64,000 bases of DNA, from contig CM043698.1 in the NCBI GenBank assembly GCA_023935145.1, positions 148,639,125 through 148,703,124 on the forward strand, read 5' to 3'. Made by a program: the position numbers and the translations under genes. A model generated the notes under the pieces. The model ran no database searches. It had not been told where the DNA came from and saw only the letters and a list, made by a program, of their open reading frames with translations. Below, piece after piece: positions 20,228 to 30,574 of this stretch. Source of the DNA: Bretschneidera sinensis (lineage: Eukaryota; Streptophyta; Magnoliopsida; Brassicales; Akaniaceae). The first letter of the stretch is position 1. Each line of letters begins with the position of its first letter.

Positions 20228-21754
20228 TCATCCACATCTTCTGATTTTTTTCATTGTTGGGATGTGTACTGACTTACCACCAAGTGTCTCAATGGCATTC
20301 ACCTCCTTCACATTATTTTGTGCTAGGTGTTGACCATGGGATGTGGACTGAGCTTGAGCAGGGAACTTACCTCGCTCAGTCACACTCAAGTAGCTCATCA
20401 GCTTGGACACTTGGCTCTTTATCTCCTTATGCTCTTCAATAACTTGCACAATTAACGATTCAAGTCTTTTATTAGTCTTACCATGTGCCTCAATAAAAGC
20501 ATGTAAAGTGTCTTCTAAAGAACTCCTAGAAGACACAGGTGCATGATATGGTGCAGAATATGAGCTAGGGGGTTGTGCAAGCTGTTGATTTTCAGATTTC
20601 CAGCTGAAGGTGGGGTTATCGTGCCATCCCGAATTATAGGTATTAGAGAAAGGTGTAAAAGGCTTCGTGTACATGCCTAAGGCATCAAATTGTTCCTTAT
20701 ACATCCCTCTCATCTCAACAAATGTGGAACACTCTTGGGAGAGATGATCTACCCCGCCACACACAAAACATGGTTCAAAGGATTTTGCAAGATTAACCAT
20801 GTGTGTTAGCTGCAAGCTCTTAGTCTTTAACTCATCGAGCTCCCTAGTGAGCATCTCGACCTTGGCTCTAAGATTATCCTCTTGCCTAAGATGGTAAATT
20901 CCACCACCATTTGGCTTCCCTGTAGGTCGTGACCTATTTGTGCTTTCAGTAGCACTAGGTCCAGTCCAAGTGTGAGCTTTTTCAGCAAGCTCATTGAGGT
21001 ACTCTATGGCCTCATCAGGATCTTTCTCTAAAAACCCACCATTACACATTATCTCTACGAATTGGCGCTCTCTATACGTAAGTCCCTCATAAAAATAGCT
21101 CACTAAGTGCCAACTCTCATACCAATGGTGAGGGCACATACTCAATAACTCCTTAAATCTCTCCCAAGACTGATATAAAGTCTCACTATCCTTTTGTGCA
21201 AAGGTGGAGATTTGCCTTTTCAAAGCGTTGGTCTTATGTTGGGGAAAGTATTTGTTAAAGAAAGCTCCAGTCATCTCAGTCCATGACCTAATAGATCGTG
21301 ATCTAAGTGAGTATAGCCAACTCTTGGCTCTATCCTTCAAAGCGAAAGGAAAGAACTTAAGCCTCACAATGTCATCGGTTTCATCTTGACTATGAAAATT
21401 CGTGACTACTTCCTCAAACTCTCTAATGTGCACATATGGGTTTTCATTATCCAAGCCATGAAATGTAGGGAGTAATTGAATTATCCCTGGTTTAAGATCT
21501 AATTGGCGAGTATTGGATGGAAACATGATGTATGATAGTGTGGCTGTGCGTGTAGGGTGGAGGTAATCCTGAAGTGTCATAGCAACATTCTCATTAAGGT
21601 TATCGGCCATGTTAACAAAATCCTCTAAATTCTCACTTGGATTTCTACTATGGGTTGATCTAGGCGAGATTTCACTATCAGACTCGGAAGGAGAGGGTAA
21701 TTCTAGTTCGAGTCTTCTAATGAATCTACCTCGCAAATCTCTCAGTCTAAGCAT
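20228..21754 (-). CDS. Athila-like Gag of A-1 (508-codon reading, frameshifted tail)
   Basis: Structural Gag of a Ty3/gypsy element. Start MLRLRDLRGRFIRR (21754). N-terminal region to about 80; gag core about 95-260 (LKFFPFALKDRAKSWLYSL, FFNKYFPQHKTNALKRQIS, LSYFYEGLTYRERQF-like); zinc knuckle CFVCGGVDHLSQEC (CX2CX4HX4C, about residue 333); Ser/Gln-rich C-terminal part. One extra T in the run at about 20245-20251 (seven T, against six in A-0) shifts the end to KKIRRCG. In the other frame homology runs on as DESHQAQAYMMD to about 19990. The main Gag domains are intact. Product expected in the cytoplasm as particles. Confidence 0.82.
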   Translation of the reverse strand: MLRLRDLRGRFIRRLELELPSPSESDSEISPRSTHSRNPSENLEDFVNMADNLNENVAMTLQDYLHPTRTATLSYIMFPSNTRQLDLKPGIIQLLPTFHGLDNENPYVHIREFEEVVTNFHSQDETDDIVRLKFFPFALKDRAKSWLYSLRSRSIRSWTEMTGAFFNKYFPQHKTNALKRQISTFAQKDSETLYQSWERFKELLSMCPHHWYESWHLVSYFYEGLTYRERQFVEIMCNGGFLEKDPDEAIEYLNELAEKAHTWTGPSATESTNRSRPTGKPNGGGIYHLRQEDNLRAKVEMLTRELDELKTKSLQLTHMVNLAKSFEPCFVCGGVDHLSQECSTFVEMRGMYKEQFDALGMYTKPFTPFSNTYNSGWHDNPTFSWKSENQQLAQPPSSYSAPYHAPVSSRSSLEDTLHAFIEAHGKTNKRLESLIVQVIEEHKEIKSQVSKLMSYLSVTERGKFPAQAQSTSHGQHLAQNNVKEVNAIETLGGKSVHIPTMKKIRRCG

Positions 21755-21938
21755 ACACCAAACGAATCAAAGAGGAAACAAATAAAACAAAAAAATAAAA
21801 ATAAATAAATAAAATAATGCAGCAAGTTAAAAGAAGGAACAAAGTTACCGCCTTTACAGCTGCTGAAAAGAAAAACTATTTACAGTTATTGTACCATCAT
21901 GTCAAAAGTTGACAATCTTCTTTGTACTTAAGCGTGTT

Positions 21939-21956
21939 TCCCCAGCAACGGTGCCA
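21939..21956 (-). other. Primer binding site of A-1
   Basis: Minus strand TGGCACCGTTGCTGGGGA, two mismatches from the tRNA-Asp complement, 5 nt from the LTR. Confidence 0.83.
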
Positions 21957-21961
21957 AAATT

Positions 21962-23464
21962 TGATTACACTCAAAGTATAACACGGTTATTATAGTACAT
22001 CTTTGGGGTGTCGATTACACAGGGAAACAAGTAATTACAAAAGAAGGTGTAAACCTCAACACAAACAATAAAAGATTAAATGAATAAATCTGAGTTTGAG
22101 AAATATTGAAAAGTGTGTAAATAAATTGCTGGATATAAATAAAGAAACAAAAAGGTTCCGAAAATCCTCCCTAAGTTCGTTGCCCTAATCCTAACTTGAT
22201 TCAGTTATTTTTATCTCGATTGCAAGTTTCACATCCCAAACAGGCAATCGGAAAATATTCAATTAAAGCGCATTTATAAATCCAAATGTAATTGTTATGA
22301 AATCTTCTTTACTTTCAAGCACACATGACCTAACTTATAAATTATCAAGAGACGACGATATATTTAAACGACAATACCGTAGCAATGGACAAATCTATAA
22401 AAGAGATCTACCTGTCTCAATCACACCCAAACAGGTACACATAAGAAAAGCATGACTGAACTTATATGGAAAAGAAGCATGCAATCACCGGGATAATAAT
22501 AAATCTACTAATTAAATTAAAGAATAAAACATAACAATATTTAACGGAAATAATTTCAAACTACAACTGAATCAAATAAAGGAAAATAAGAACAACTATA
22601 CATAGGGATTCATTCCTTCGCCTTGGTTGAAGACTAGCTGGCTATGGAGCTCATGCTTCTTTGAGTTGCCTCTGGCCTCTCAACGATCATCTACTCCTTG
22701 GTAGCGAAAGTTTCGGCAATTCCTCAGCTTACCTTCAAAATTATACTTCGGATTCGTCCGAAGGGCCCTCTGGATTTCTCCTAAAGGTCCTCTGGATTCA
22801 TTCTCTGATGATTTCAGATGAGCTCCGATTGATTCTTCAAAGCTGAAGTGGAGTAGGCATTTTATAGGGAAATTCCATGAGTGCAATGTGTTTCCAATCC
22901 GATGTGGGATGTGGGATATGGAAATGTGTTTTCCAACCAATGTGGGATGTGGGATTTAAGCCCAAAATCACACTGAAATCCTGCACAGGACCTTTGTCTA
23001 CTTAAACTGCCATAACTTTCTCTAGAAAAATCCTTTTGATGAACCATAAAATTCTCCAGAAAATAGACTTTCGGATCTTTCTAAGCATATATGGTTCATC
23101 TCATACTTCTTCTTGTATCAATACAGTTTAATTTTTAAAAATGATTGATCTGTACGGGCAATTCTGGCAATTTAGTGAAACTCCTTTCCAGTGCGGGCAG
23201 CAGCTGTTGCTCTTTTAAGCCCTCCATCTTGTCCTTTCAGAAGCATTCCTTCACTCTAGTATGCCTCGAGTCTTTGTGCTTCAAGCAATGATAACGTTTC
23301 CTCCTCTTTTGAGCTTAAAGTACCTAAAAATGCACCAAAATAGATCAATGATCCAAGAATGATACTTTAGAGTTGTTAACGTATAAAAGTTCAACTAAAG
23401 CCTAGATCAACCCTAAAATGATAACAGTTAAGTACTGTTAAGATGCATTTTATGACTCTCATCA
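21962..23464 (-). mobile_element. 5' LTR of A-1
   Basis: 1503 bp, paired with 1845-3352 and nearly the same throughout, including the short-repeat block GGCCCTCTGGATT near 22760-22800. Its upstream neighbour is GAACTCAACAGG, not a purine tract, so this is the true outer edge of the tandem. Confidence 0.87.
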
Positions 23465-24354
23465 GAACTCAACAGGTCTTTTTCTCCCTTTCTCTTCCTC
23501 TCTCCAAACTCTAACCTCCCTCCTCACTTTTCCTCAAAATTTCTTTATTTTAACTCCATTTCTTGTAGGATTTTACACTAATCTTGCAAATTTTGTTGGA
23601 AATTTCTCCAATCAACTTGGTTATAAGAAGCTTTTGGTGTTCATCAAGAAAACTTCAAGTTGGCGATCAGACTTTTACCAAGAAGTATAGCATGCAGTTC
23701 AAATGGAGGTGCCCAATTTTCAGTTTCTATGCACTTGTGCTTCAAAGAGAGTTTCCTTTACCTTTTGTTTAACGTTGAGGTCAATGTAATTTTTAAGTTA
23801 GGGGTGGAAAAAACACATTCTTTTTCTTTCATTGAACTGATTGGTGTCATTTTCCTTAATTGTTGTGTTTAGCATGCTTTGTGTTCGCCTTTGAGTTAAT
23901 TTACATGTCAATGATATGAACTTAATTGAGATAGCAGATAGCATTTAGAAAAAGTTAAATCTTGCTTCAGTTTAAAAATAATTTAAGTATCAATCTTCAT
24001 TTGGTTTGGGACTCTAGTTTGTGGTAAGATTGTATGATTAGTCTTAAACATTTAGAGAAGTTTTGTGTGTAATTATGTTGTGAATATTTTTGCGGTCTCA
24101 ACAAGCTCTAGATTTTACTTGATAACCACTTAAAGCGAATTCCTAGAATGCACATTACTTAGAATATGATATAGGGCATTTTTGGACCGTTTGAGCCTGT
24201 CAAGCCTACCATTGCTATATTTACCACTAGTCACCTATTTGAGCCCTTTTCTTGAAAAAGAATTTGAGTCTTACTTCTTTCAATAACCCATTTACTCACC
24301 TTTATGAGCCTAAGAAAATATTTTATCCTTACCTTTCTCTTAAAAAGAACTTAG
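23465..24354 (+). other. A-2: 3' arm of a plus-strand family A element
   Basis: From about 23690 to 24354 it matches the reverse complement of the A-1 arm 19850-19143 (for example TTGAGGTCAATG near 23773 and the purine tract AAGTTAGGGGTGG). 23465-23690 is pyrimidine-rich with an acceptor-like TTCTTGTAG near 23570 and has no assignable gene. It ends AAGAACTTAG, where LTR-B begins. Confidence 0.6.
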
Positions 24355-25680
24355 TGATAGACGCTTAAATATACATATTTAAGCCCCCTTATTTACACTT
24401 GTTAGATCCTTTATTACATTAATTTGGTATCTTTTACTCCATTTGTGTGTTTTACATGTTTTTATAGGGTCTTGGAGAAAAAGAAGCAGTTTTGGCACTT
24501 TAAGGAAGAAATCAAGAAGCCCTGGAGCACTTTCTGGACAAAGTGCGATCGAGCGCACATGAAGTGCGATCGAGCGCACATACGATCGTGCGCACACAGC
24601 TAGGATCGAGCGCAACTTGCGATCGAGCGCAAGGCCACATGCGATCGAGCGCAAAGATACGGGCGTGAACAGTAAACTGCAGAACCTTATTTTGGAAAAT
24701 ACAAGATTTTCGTTTTAGGAAAGTTTAGGACTCATGGGTCTATTAGGACTTCTCAAAGACCTATAAATACACTTGTAACTCACACACAAAAAGACACTTT
24801 AGATAGTAAACACTTTTCTCTTTTCTTTTACTTGGAGTGGAGAGCTTGGGAGAGAATTGACGCCTCTTATCTCGGGTTTATTCTTCTCCCTTATGTTTTG
24901 TTTAATTATGTTTACTTCAGTTAGTGTGTGTAACTAACTCTCTTATAGGGCTCGATTGAAGCCCTAGTTATGCATTCCCATATTTTTATTCATTGATTAA
25001 ATCTTTGCATAGCTTATTATGTTACTTAACTTGATTAACACCTGTGCTTATTTACATTCCTCATATGTATGTGTAAGGCCAACGTATGCATGTGGTATGG
25101 ATAGGTTAGTTAGATCAATTTGGATGACCGAGTCCTGGGTCTAACATTAGTAACAAGGGACCATCTTATCCGGATACCCGGGTTAATCAACATGGGAAAC
25201 CGGGAGTAGATACCATGCCCTAGGTCTCATGTGGTTATCGATTTCCACAGTACCTATGCTTTCTTAAGGAACAACTCAAGCAGATACCATGCTGAATCCC
25301 TTAAGGAAGAAAAGAGTTAGAGTAGATACCATGCCTAACTCGTTGCTTAGGGAAATCAATAGCTTAAGGAGTAGATACCATGCCCTTAGGTTGGCAACCA
25401 GTAGGTACACATAATATGGCTAGAGCACTGATACTTTATACAAAATCGGGAATGTATGACTAGTGGTGGATATCAAAGCCCTATGTCTTTATCAAATCAC
25501 CCTTCAGTTTATTATTTCTATCTTTTTACATTGCAATTATAATTCTAAATCGAACTTTACCAATCCCTGCGGAGATGATCTTGCATTCGCACACTATGCT
25601 ACACTATTGACCTTGTGCACTTGCAAGTAAAACAAAGTGCGATTATTTACTTATTTATTTAGGTATATTAACGCACAACA
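24355..25680 (+). mobile_element. LTR-B of B-3
   Basis: 1326 bp, TGATAGACGC...CGCACAACA. Six motif copies at 24544-24557, 24565-24578, 24581-24594, 24601-24614, 24618-24631 and 24640-24653; TATA box 24772-24779; hairpin set about 25196-25390. Preceded by CTTAG; the matching right duplication has been lost. Confidence 0.87.
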
Positions 25681-26030
25681 AGTTTTTGGCGCCGTTGCCG
25701 GGGATTGCGCTAAAAGTTCCTTTTAGGATTACTTTCATTTTATCATTATTATTATTTTATTTTTACCATCTTTTATCAAAACTTAAATCAAGTTAGTTTC
25801 TGTTTCAGGTACTTCACAAAACCCTACTTGCACTTTCTGTGGAAATTGCGATCGATCGCAAGCTCCTGTGCGATCGAGCGCATTTAGGGCAGAGAGTACC
25901 CGAGCAACAGAGTTGCATTGCTGCACTAAAAATGTTTTTTCTGCTTTATGCACGGACTTCGATCCCGACATCCGGAAAAGAAAGGTGAATGGTTGCATGC
26001 CAAAATACAAAAGAAAAGAAAAGAAAAGAA
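25681..26030 (+). pseudogene. B-3 leader with perfect PBS and a gag stub
   Basis: PBS 25687-25704 (TGGCGCCGTTGCCGGGGA) is perfect. Leader motifs lie at 25847-25860 (palindrome) and 25869-25882. The gag ATG at 25948-25950 opens the same start as B-1 (MHGLRSRHPE) but homology stops near 25978. From 25979 to 26030 the DNA is A/G-rich (repeated AAAGA), then it turns into family A noncoding DNA. Deletion junction. Confidence 0.72.
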
Positions 26031-26662
26031 AAGTGAATTATGGCAAAGAAAGAAGAAAAGAAAAGAAAAGTGGTGATTTGAGAAAAATGCTTGAAAAATG
26101 GTTGAAAAGTTGAGTGTTGAAGTAAGGTTAACTAGTGCTTAAAAGTGGTTGTGTTTAAAGCTAAGAGATTAAGTTATTTTAGTTGTGAATCCTTCCCATT
26201 CTTTCTTAACCTTTACCTTGGCCTAACGTTACAAGCTTATTAAAGACCTATTGAACCAATATAATGTGATTTTTCTACAATAGTGGAGAGAGGTTTGAAA
26301 GGTAAGCCTATGGAGCTTGTTTTTGCGATTGATATCACGTAATTTATCATGTTTTAGAGGCTAAGACTTGTATTCATGAATGTTATGCATAAAATCATCC
26401 GGATGTTCGGAATAATGGATTGTGGTAAGAGAATGTAAAGAGTCAATAACGATCTCAAGATTGATGCTTGGATTACTTTTGAAATTAGAGTGAAATTTAA
26501 TTATTCTATATGTTGTGTGCTAAGTGAAATTTTTTAGACAAAATGTGAATTACTCTCGGTTAACACTGAAATTGCTTTACTTTGTTGTGATTCTCACTGA
26601 AGAATTCATCTCTTGTTTTCACTTGAATTGCTAGGGACTAGCAATAAGCTAGTTGGGGGTTG
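26031..26662 (+). other. A-2 3' arm, distal part, with polypurine tract
   Basis: Matches the reverse complement of 3353-4000. About 150 bp present in the A-1 arm between the two B insertion edges and GTGAATTATGG is missing. It ends GCTAGTTGGGGGTTG directly against the LTR. No gene. Confidence 0.72.
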
Positions 26663-28013
26663 TGATGAGAGCCATAAAATGCACATTAATAATTCTTAAT
26701 CGTTAGCATTTTAGGGTTGATCTAGATCTTAATTGCACTTTTATACGTTAATAACTCTAAAGTGATATTCTTGGATTATTAATTTATTTCGATGAATTTT
26801 CAGGTAATTTAAGTTCAAAAGAGGAGAAAAAACTATTGTTGTTTGAAGCACAAAGTCTAGAGGCACACCGAAGTAAAGACATGGTTGCGGAAGGGCAAAT
26901 GAGGAGAAAATAAGTTTAGTGTGTGCACGGAGGCCTAGAATTATCCAAGCCTTGGCCTCCAGAAAGTGCACCAAAAGAGCAAGGAAGAAGCATCAGGTCA
27001 TGCCTAGGACTGGATCAAGGTGAGCCGCGGCCTGGAGGGCTGAGCCTAGGCCTGGATCAAGCTAGGCCGTGGCCCACAAAATGGTGAAGATGTAGCACAA
27101 AGTGAGCCACAGCCTTACCCAATCTAAGCCTAAGCATGACCCCGACACCCTGTCTCCGAGTTGCAACTTAATTAGGGTTTTTTTATGATTGTTTAAACCC
27201 TAATACATCCTTGGACCTCTTGTATTATAAATAGCCCACTTAGGGTTTAATATTAAACATACACAAAACCTGGAAAACTCGAGGGAGTAACCAATTCTCC
27301 TCTATCAAAGTGATCAACCATGAGCCCCATGGCTAACTAATCTCCAAGCAAGGCGAAGGGATGATTCCCTAGGTGTAGTTGTTCCAATTTTCCTTTACTT
27401 GGTTCAGTTGTAATAAGGATTTATTGTCAAGATATTGTTATGATTTACTTTTCTATCTAATTATAAGATTTTCTCTAATATGGTGATTGTATCTTTTTCC
27501 TTGATATAAATCTAGTCATGCTTTTCTTATGTCAAGATTGTTTGGATATGATTGAGTCTGGTAGATTTACTCTTTAGGTTTGTCCATTACTGTAATATTG
27601 TCATAAAAGATATATTGTCATTTCTTGATAAACCTATAGGGTAGATCATGTGTGCATGAATCAAAAGTAAAGTATTTCATAACAATTACATTAGGGTTTA
27701 TACATGCTCTTATTGAATATTCGCCGGTTGCCTGTTTGGGATGTGAAACTCGCAACTGAGATAAAAAAAACTTAATCAAGTTGGGATTAGGGCAATGAAC
27801 CTAGGGAGAAATCCCGAAACCTTGTTATTCCCCTATTATATTTAACAATCTATTTTACAAAATTACTTCATTATCGAAAATTCACACTTTCTCACTTAAA
27901 TTTGTATCGTTTGTATTATGGTTCACACCTTCTTTTGTAGATAACTTGTTTCCCGGTGGAATCGACACCTCAAAGCTGTGCTACAACTACCACGTATGTT
28001 TTGGGAGTAATCA
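26663..28013 (+). mobile_element. 3' LTR of A-2
   Basis: 1351 bp, TGATGAGAGCC...GGAGTAATCA; TATA box 27236-27243 (TATAAATA). Upstream of it, 26990-27130 carries short G+C-rich repeats (CTAGGCCTGGATCAAG type) not found in the other LTR-A copies. It is inserted in the internal start of the E-1 element. No 5' LTR partner is identified. Confidence 0.82.
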
Positions 28014-28355
28014 GTTACCAACTCTATCATCTGTTATATTCATTTTCTCAAGAGCTTGTGTAAGAGCTTATCTTAGCTCATCTCTTTCAACTTTAGATTC
28101 TCTCACAACTTTACCAATATCAGTTATACTGTCAATACGTTCCTTTCTAGAAACCATAAATTCAGACTCAACCTCAACTTGTCAAAAATATTGGGGGCCT
28201 ACCACACCCTTTAAAATCAATAACTCTAACTCAAGCTCTAGCACGTCCACATGTCATCCTCAGACTATTTAAAATATAATTTATTTTAATCTTTCACTCT
28301 CTTACTTTTTATGCAGTCTATAGAATCATAAAACCTAATGCTCTAATACCGAAAT
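28014..28355 (-). pseudogene. E-1: PBS and start of gag, chromovirus-like
   Basis: Next to LTR-E the minus strand reads TCGGTATTAGAGC (28340-28352), two mismatches from the initiator-tRNA-Met priming site TGGTATCAGAGC. Then a decayed coding start follows, from an ATG-like site near 28258, rich in Arg/Gly-type codons turned into stops. The residual reading MVSRKERIDSITDIGKVVRE continues to 28014, where LTR-A cuts it. The gag role is inferred from position. Confidence 0.5.
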
Positions 28356-30274
28356 TATAGAGACCCATCCCAGGTTAGCCACCCCCGAGACGGTGTCATC
28401 ACATTTTGAAAATCCCAGCACGATACATATATGCAACAATAAAAATAACTCCAATAGAATTTTTTACATCAATCATCAACCCTCAACAGGAGAGATACAT
28501 CAAGATGATATTGACTTAAACATTTAACACAACATAATATGCATGAATATTTACAAATAATTTTTTTATATTTTATTTTATCATTAGTCTGAGGATTTTG
28601 ACACGTACGTGGCTTATAGAAAATGATTTCGTCTGAACCTCAATTCACCAAACTATTTGTCTTGCATGCTACCTGAAATCATTGTACAATGAGGGGTGAA
28701 CTTCACAAACTCAATGAATTAAATTTACTATAAGTACTCAATTTGTATAAATGGTCTTTCAATATTTAATCATTTCTATCTCATACAACTTGATACTAGC
28801 ATTCTACTATCACTACACATGTCATAAGATCTATTCTCTATCAATCTCTTTTTCTTATTTGTTGGTTCAACTTATGACCATCAATTATCTCATAATTACC
28901 TCGTAATGAGGTTCACATCATAAAGTCTACCATTTAGATGGTTCTTATCATGTCATACTTCTAGGTTTCTTTCTCACCATAATTATCTCTTTATGAGACT
29001 CATTCATCTATAAATAATTTCACAAATATACACAACACATCAGCATTTCAATGATGAAATCAATATTTAAAACAGATGCAATGCATGAATTATTTTTAGG
29101 GAACGACTTCCCACATGTCGACATATTTTTTTATCTTAGACCGGTTGCCTTCCCGGTTCTTTTCTTTACAGCTTATCCCTGCTGTCACGATATTTATTTT
29201 CAGCATATACCGGCTATCACGATTTTTTAATTAGACTGGCCCCTTCTTGGTTCTTTCAGTTCTTTTATATAATGCATATGCATGTGAACAATGATATGAA
29301 ATATGCATATGAACAGTAATATTAAAATAACATGAACTCAAAATATTTAAATTTTGCTATCCTGTCTTTCCTTAGATTATTATAAAAAATTTCACTAAAT
29401 TCCTCTCATCATAAATCACATCAAATCATCAACCATAGGTCATCAAGAATTTCACTTATCACTTTTATAATTAGATCAACTTATTATTCCAAAAATATTA
29501 TTTCTCCCCTAATAATTTTTTACATGTCCAAAATTCATATCATACCTATCAATCAAATTTTTATCTGCCACCAAAGCATAAGTTAATAATTTATTTAATA
29601 GTATCACTAGATAATTTCATTTTTTATTTAGATTACTTAAAGTAAATCTAACTCACCACGAAGCATTTAAAGCTACCCGTAGATCACCTTCTTGCCTTTC
29701 CCATTCCTCTCAAAAATTTCCTCCGACTGCTAATCGTCAACACCTTCTGTTTTTCTAATAGCTTCTTGTGACTCTCTATAAAATTCTCCCATAAACCCCT
29801 TCAAAATTTTGCTCTTTCAACCTTCTTTCGGTCCTTAAGTGTTTAAGGAAATGGAGAAATTGAAGGAAAACTTAAACAAAATTCGATTAAGTGTTACTTT
29901 ACGTTTACGTACTATATATATATATATGAAATAATTTTTTAAAGAAAGCCCAAAGTTAATTTCACCCTCAACAGCCTAACTCCCAAAACAAACTCCATGT
30001 TTTGCTACCAATTACACTTGTATAACATGCATTAAACTTGACAGCAGGTGCTGCCACCTGCTACCACGTTTTTTTTTTTTCCTGGATGTCTCTAGAAATA
30101 TATCTATTTAAATATATATATATATATATATATATTTAATCCTTTTTCTTCTGGAAATCTATGTCCTAAGTTTTTTTTAAAAATTTAACGTCTCACATTT
30201 TAAATAATATATAACTATATGTCATTTTTATTAAAGTACTTCTTTACTCTTACTTTACAATTACGGGTATTACA
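28356..30274 (-). mobile_element. LTR-E of E-1
   Basis: 1919 bp. The minus strand begins TGTAATACCCGTAA and ends near GGGTCTCTATA (canonical end GGGTCGTTACA in E-2). It matches 41282-43769 and 62194-64000. The adjacent PBS fixes minus polarity. Contains two CAGCATATACCGGCT-type units near 29190-29240, a (TA)n run at about 30112-30136, and no coding region. Confidence 0.78.
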
Positions 30275-30276
30275 GT

Positions 30277-30574
30277 AATGATGTCCTAGAGGCCTAGCTG
30301 CATTGTCCAAGGTCTTCCGCGTGTCACCTTTGTTGTCTTGGTTAAAGGTTGTCCACGTGGAGGTCTAGCTGTGTGGGAAATGATGTCCTAGAGGCCCAGC
30401 TGCATTGTCCAGGGTCGTCCGCATGTCACCTTTGTTGTATTGGTTAGGAGCTGTCCATGTTTCTTGTCTTCAGTGGGTGTGTGTTTTTTTAGTAGTATTA
30501 GAGGCCTCCCACTTCCTTGAGTATATTTATGTGCTTAAAGAAGTTTTATAGGGTTCGATCTTTAGTTAAAGGGG
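30277..30574. repeat. Two-copy 102-bp repeat and spacer
   Basis: TGATGTCCTAGAGGCC begins at 30279 and again at 30381, and the similarity extends about 90 bp (GCTGCATTGTCC, GTGTCACCTTTGTTGT). The remainder to 30574 has nothing I can name. May belong to the D 3' end. Confidence 0.6.

Larger units (their letters stand above)
1845..23464 (-). mobile_element. A-1: non-autonomous Athila-like element, host of B-1
   Basis: In minus-strand order: 5' LTR 21962-23464, PBS 21939-21956, gag 21754-20228 with a tail to about 19990, noncoding 19990-19143, insertion of B-1, noncoding 4120-3353 with polypurine tract, and 3' LTR 3352-1845. Removing B-1 and one TGTAT copy leaves about 6.6 kb. No protease, reverse transcriptase or integrase is visible, so A-1 would need enzymes from another element. 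Flanking duplication: 23465-23469 is GAACT on the right; the left partner is hidden by the tandem arrangement with A-0. Confidence 0.8.

Noticed and set aside
27946..28272. 108-codon plus-strand ORF
   Set aside because: It crosses the LTR-A edge into E-1 internal DNA, whose coding sense is minus.
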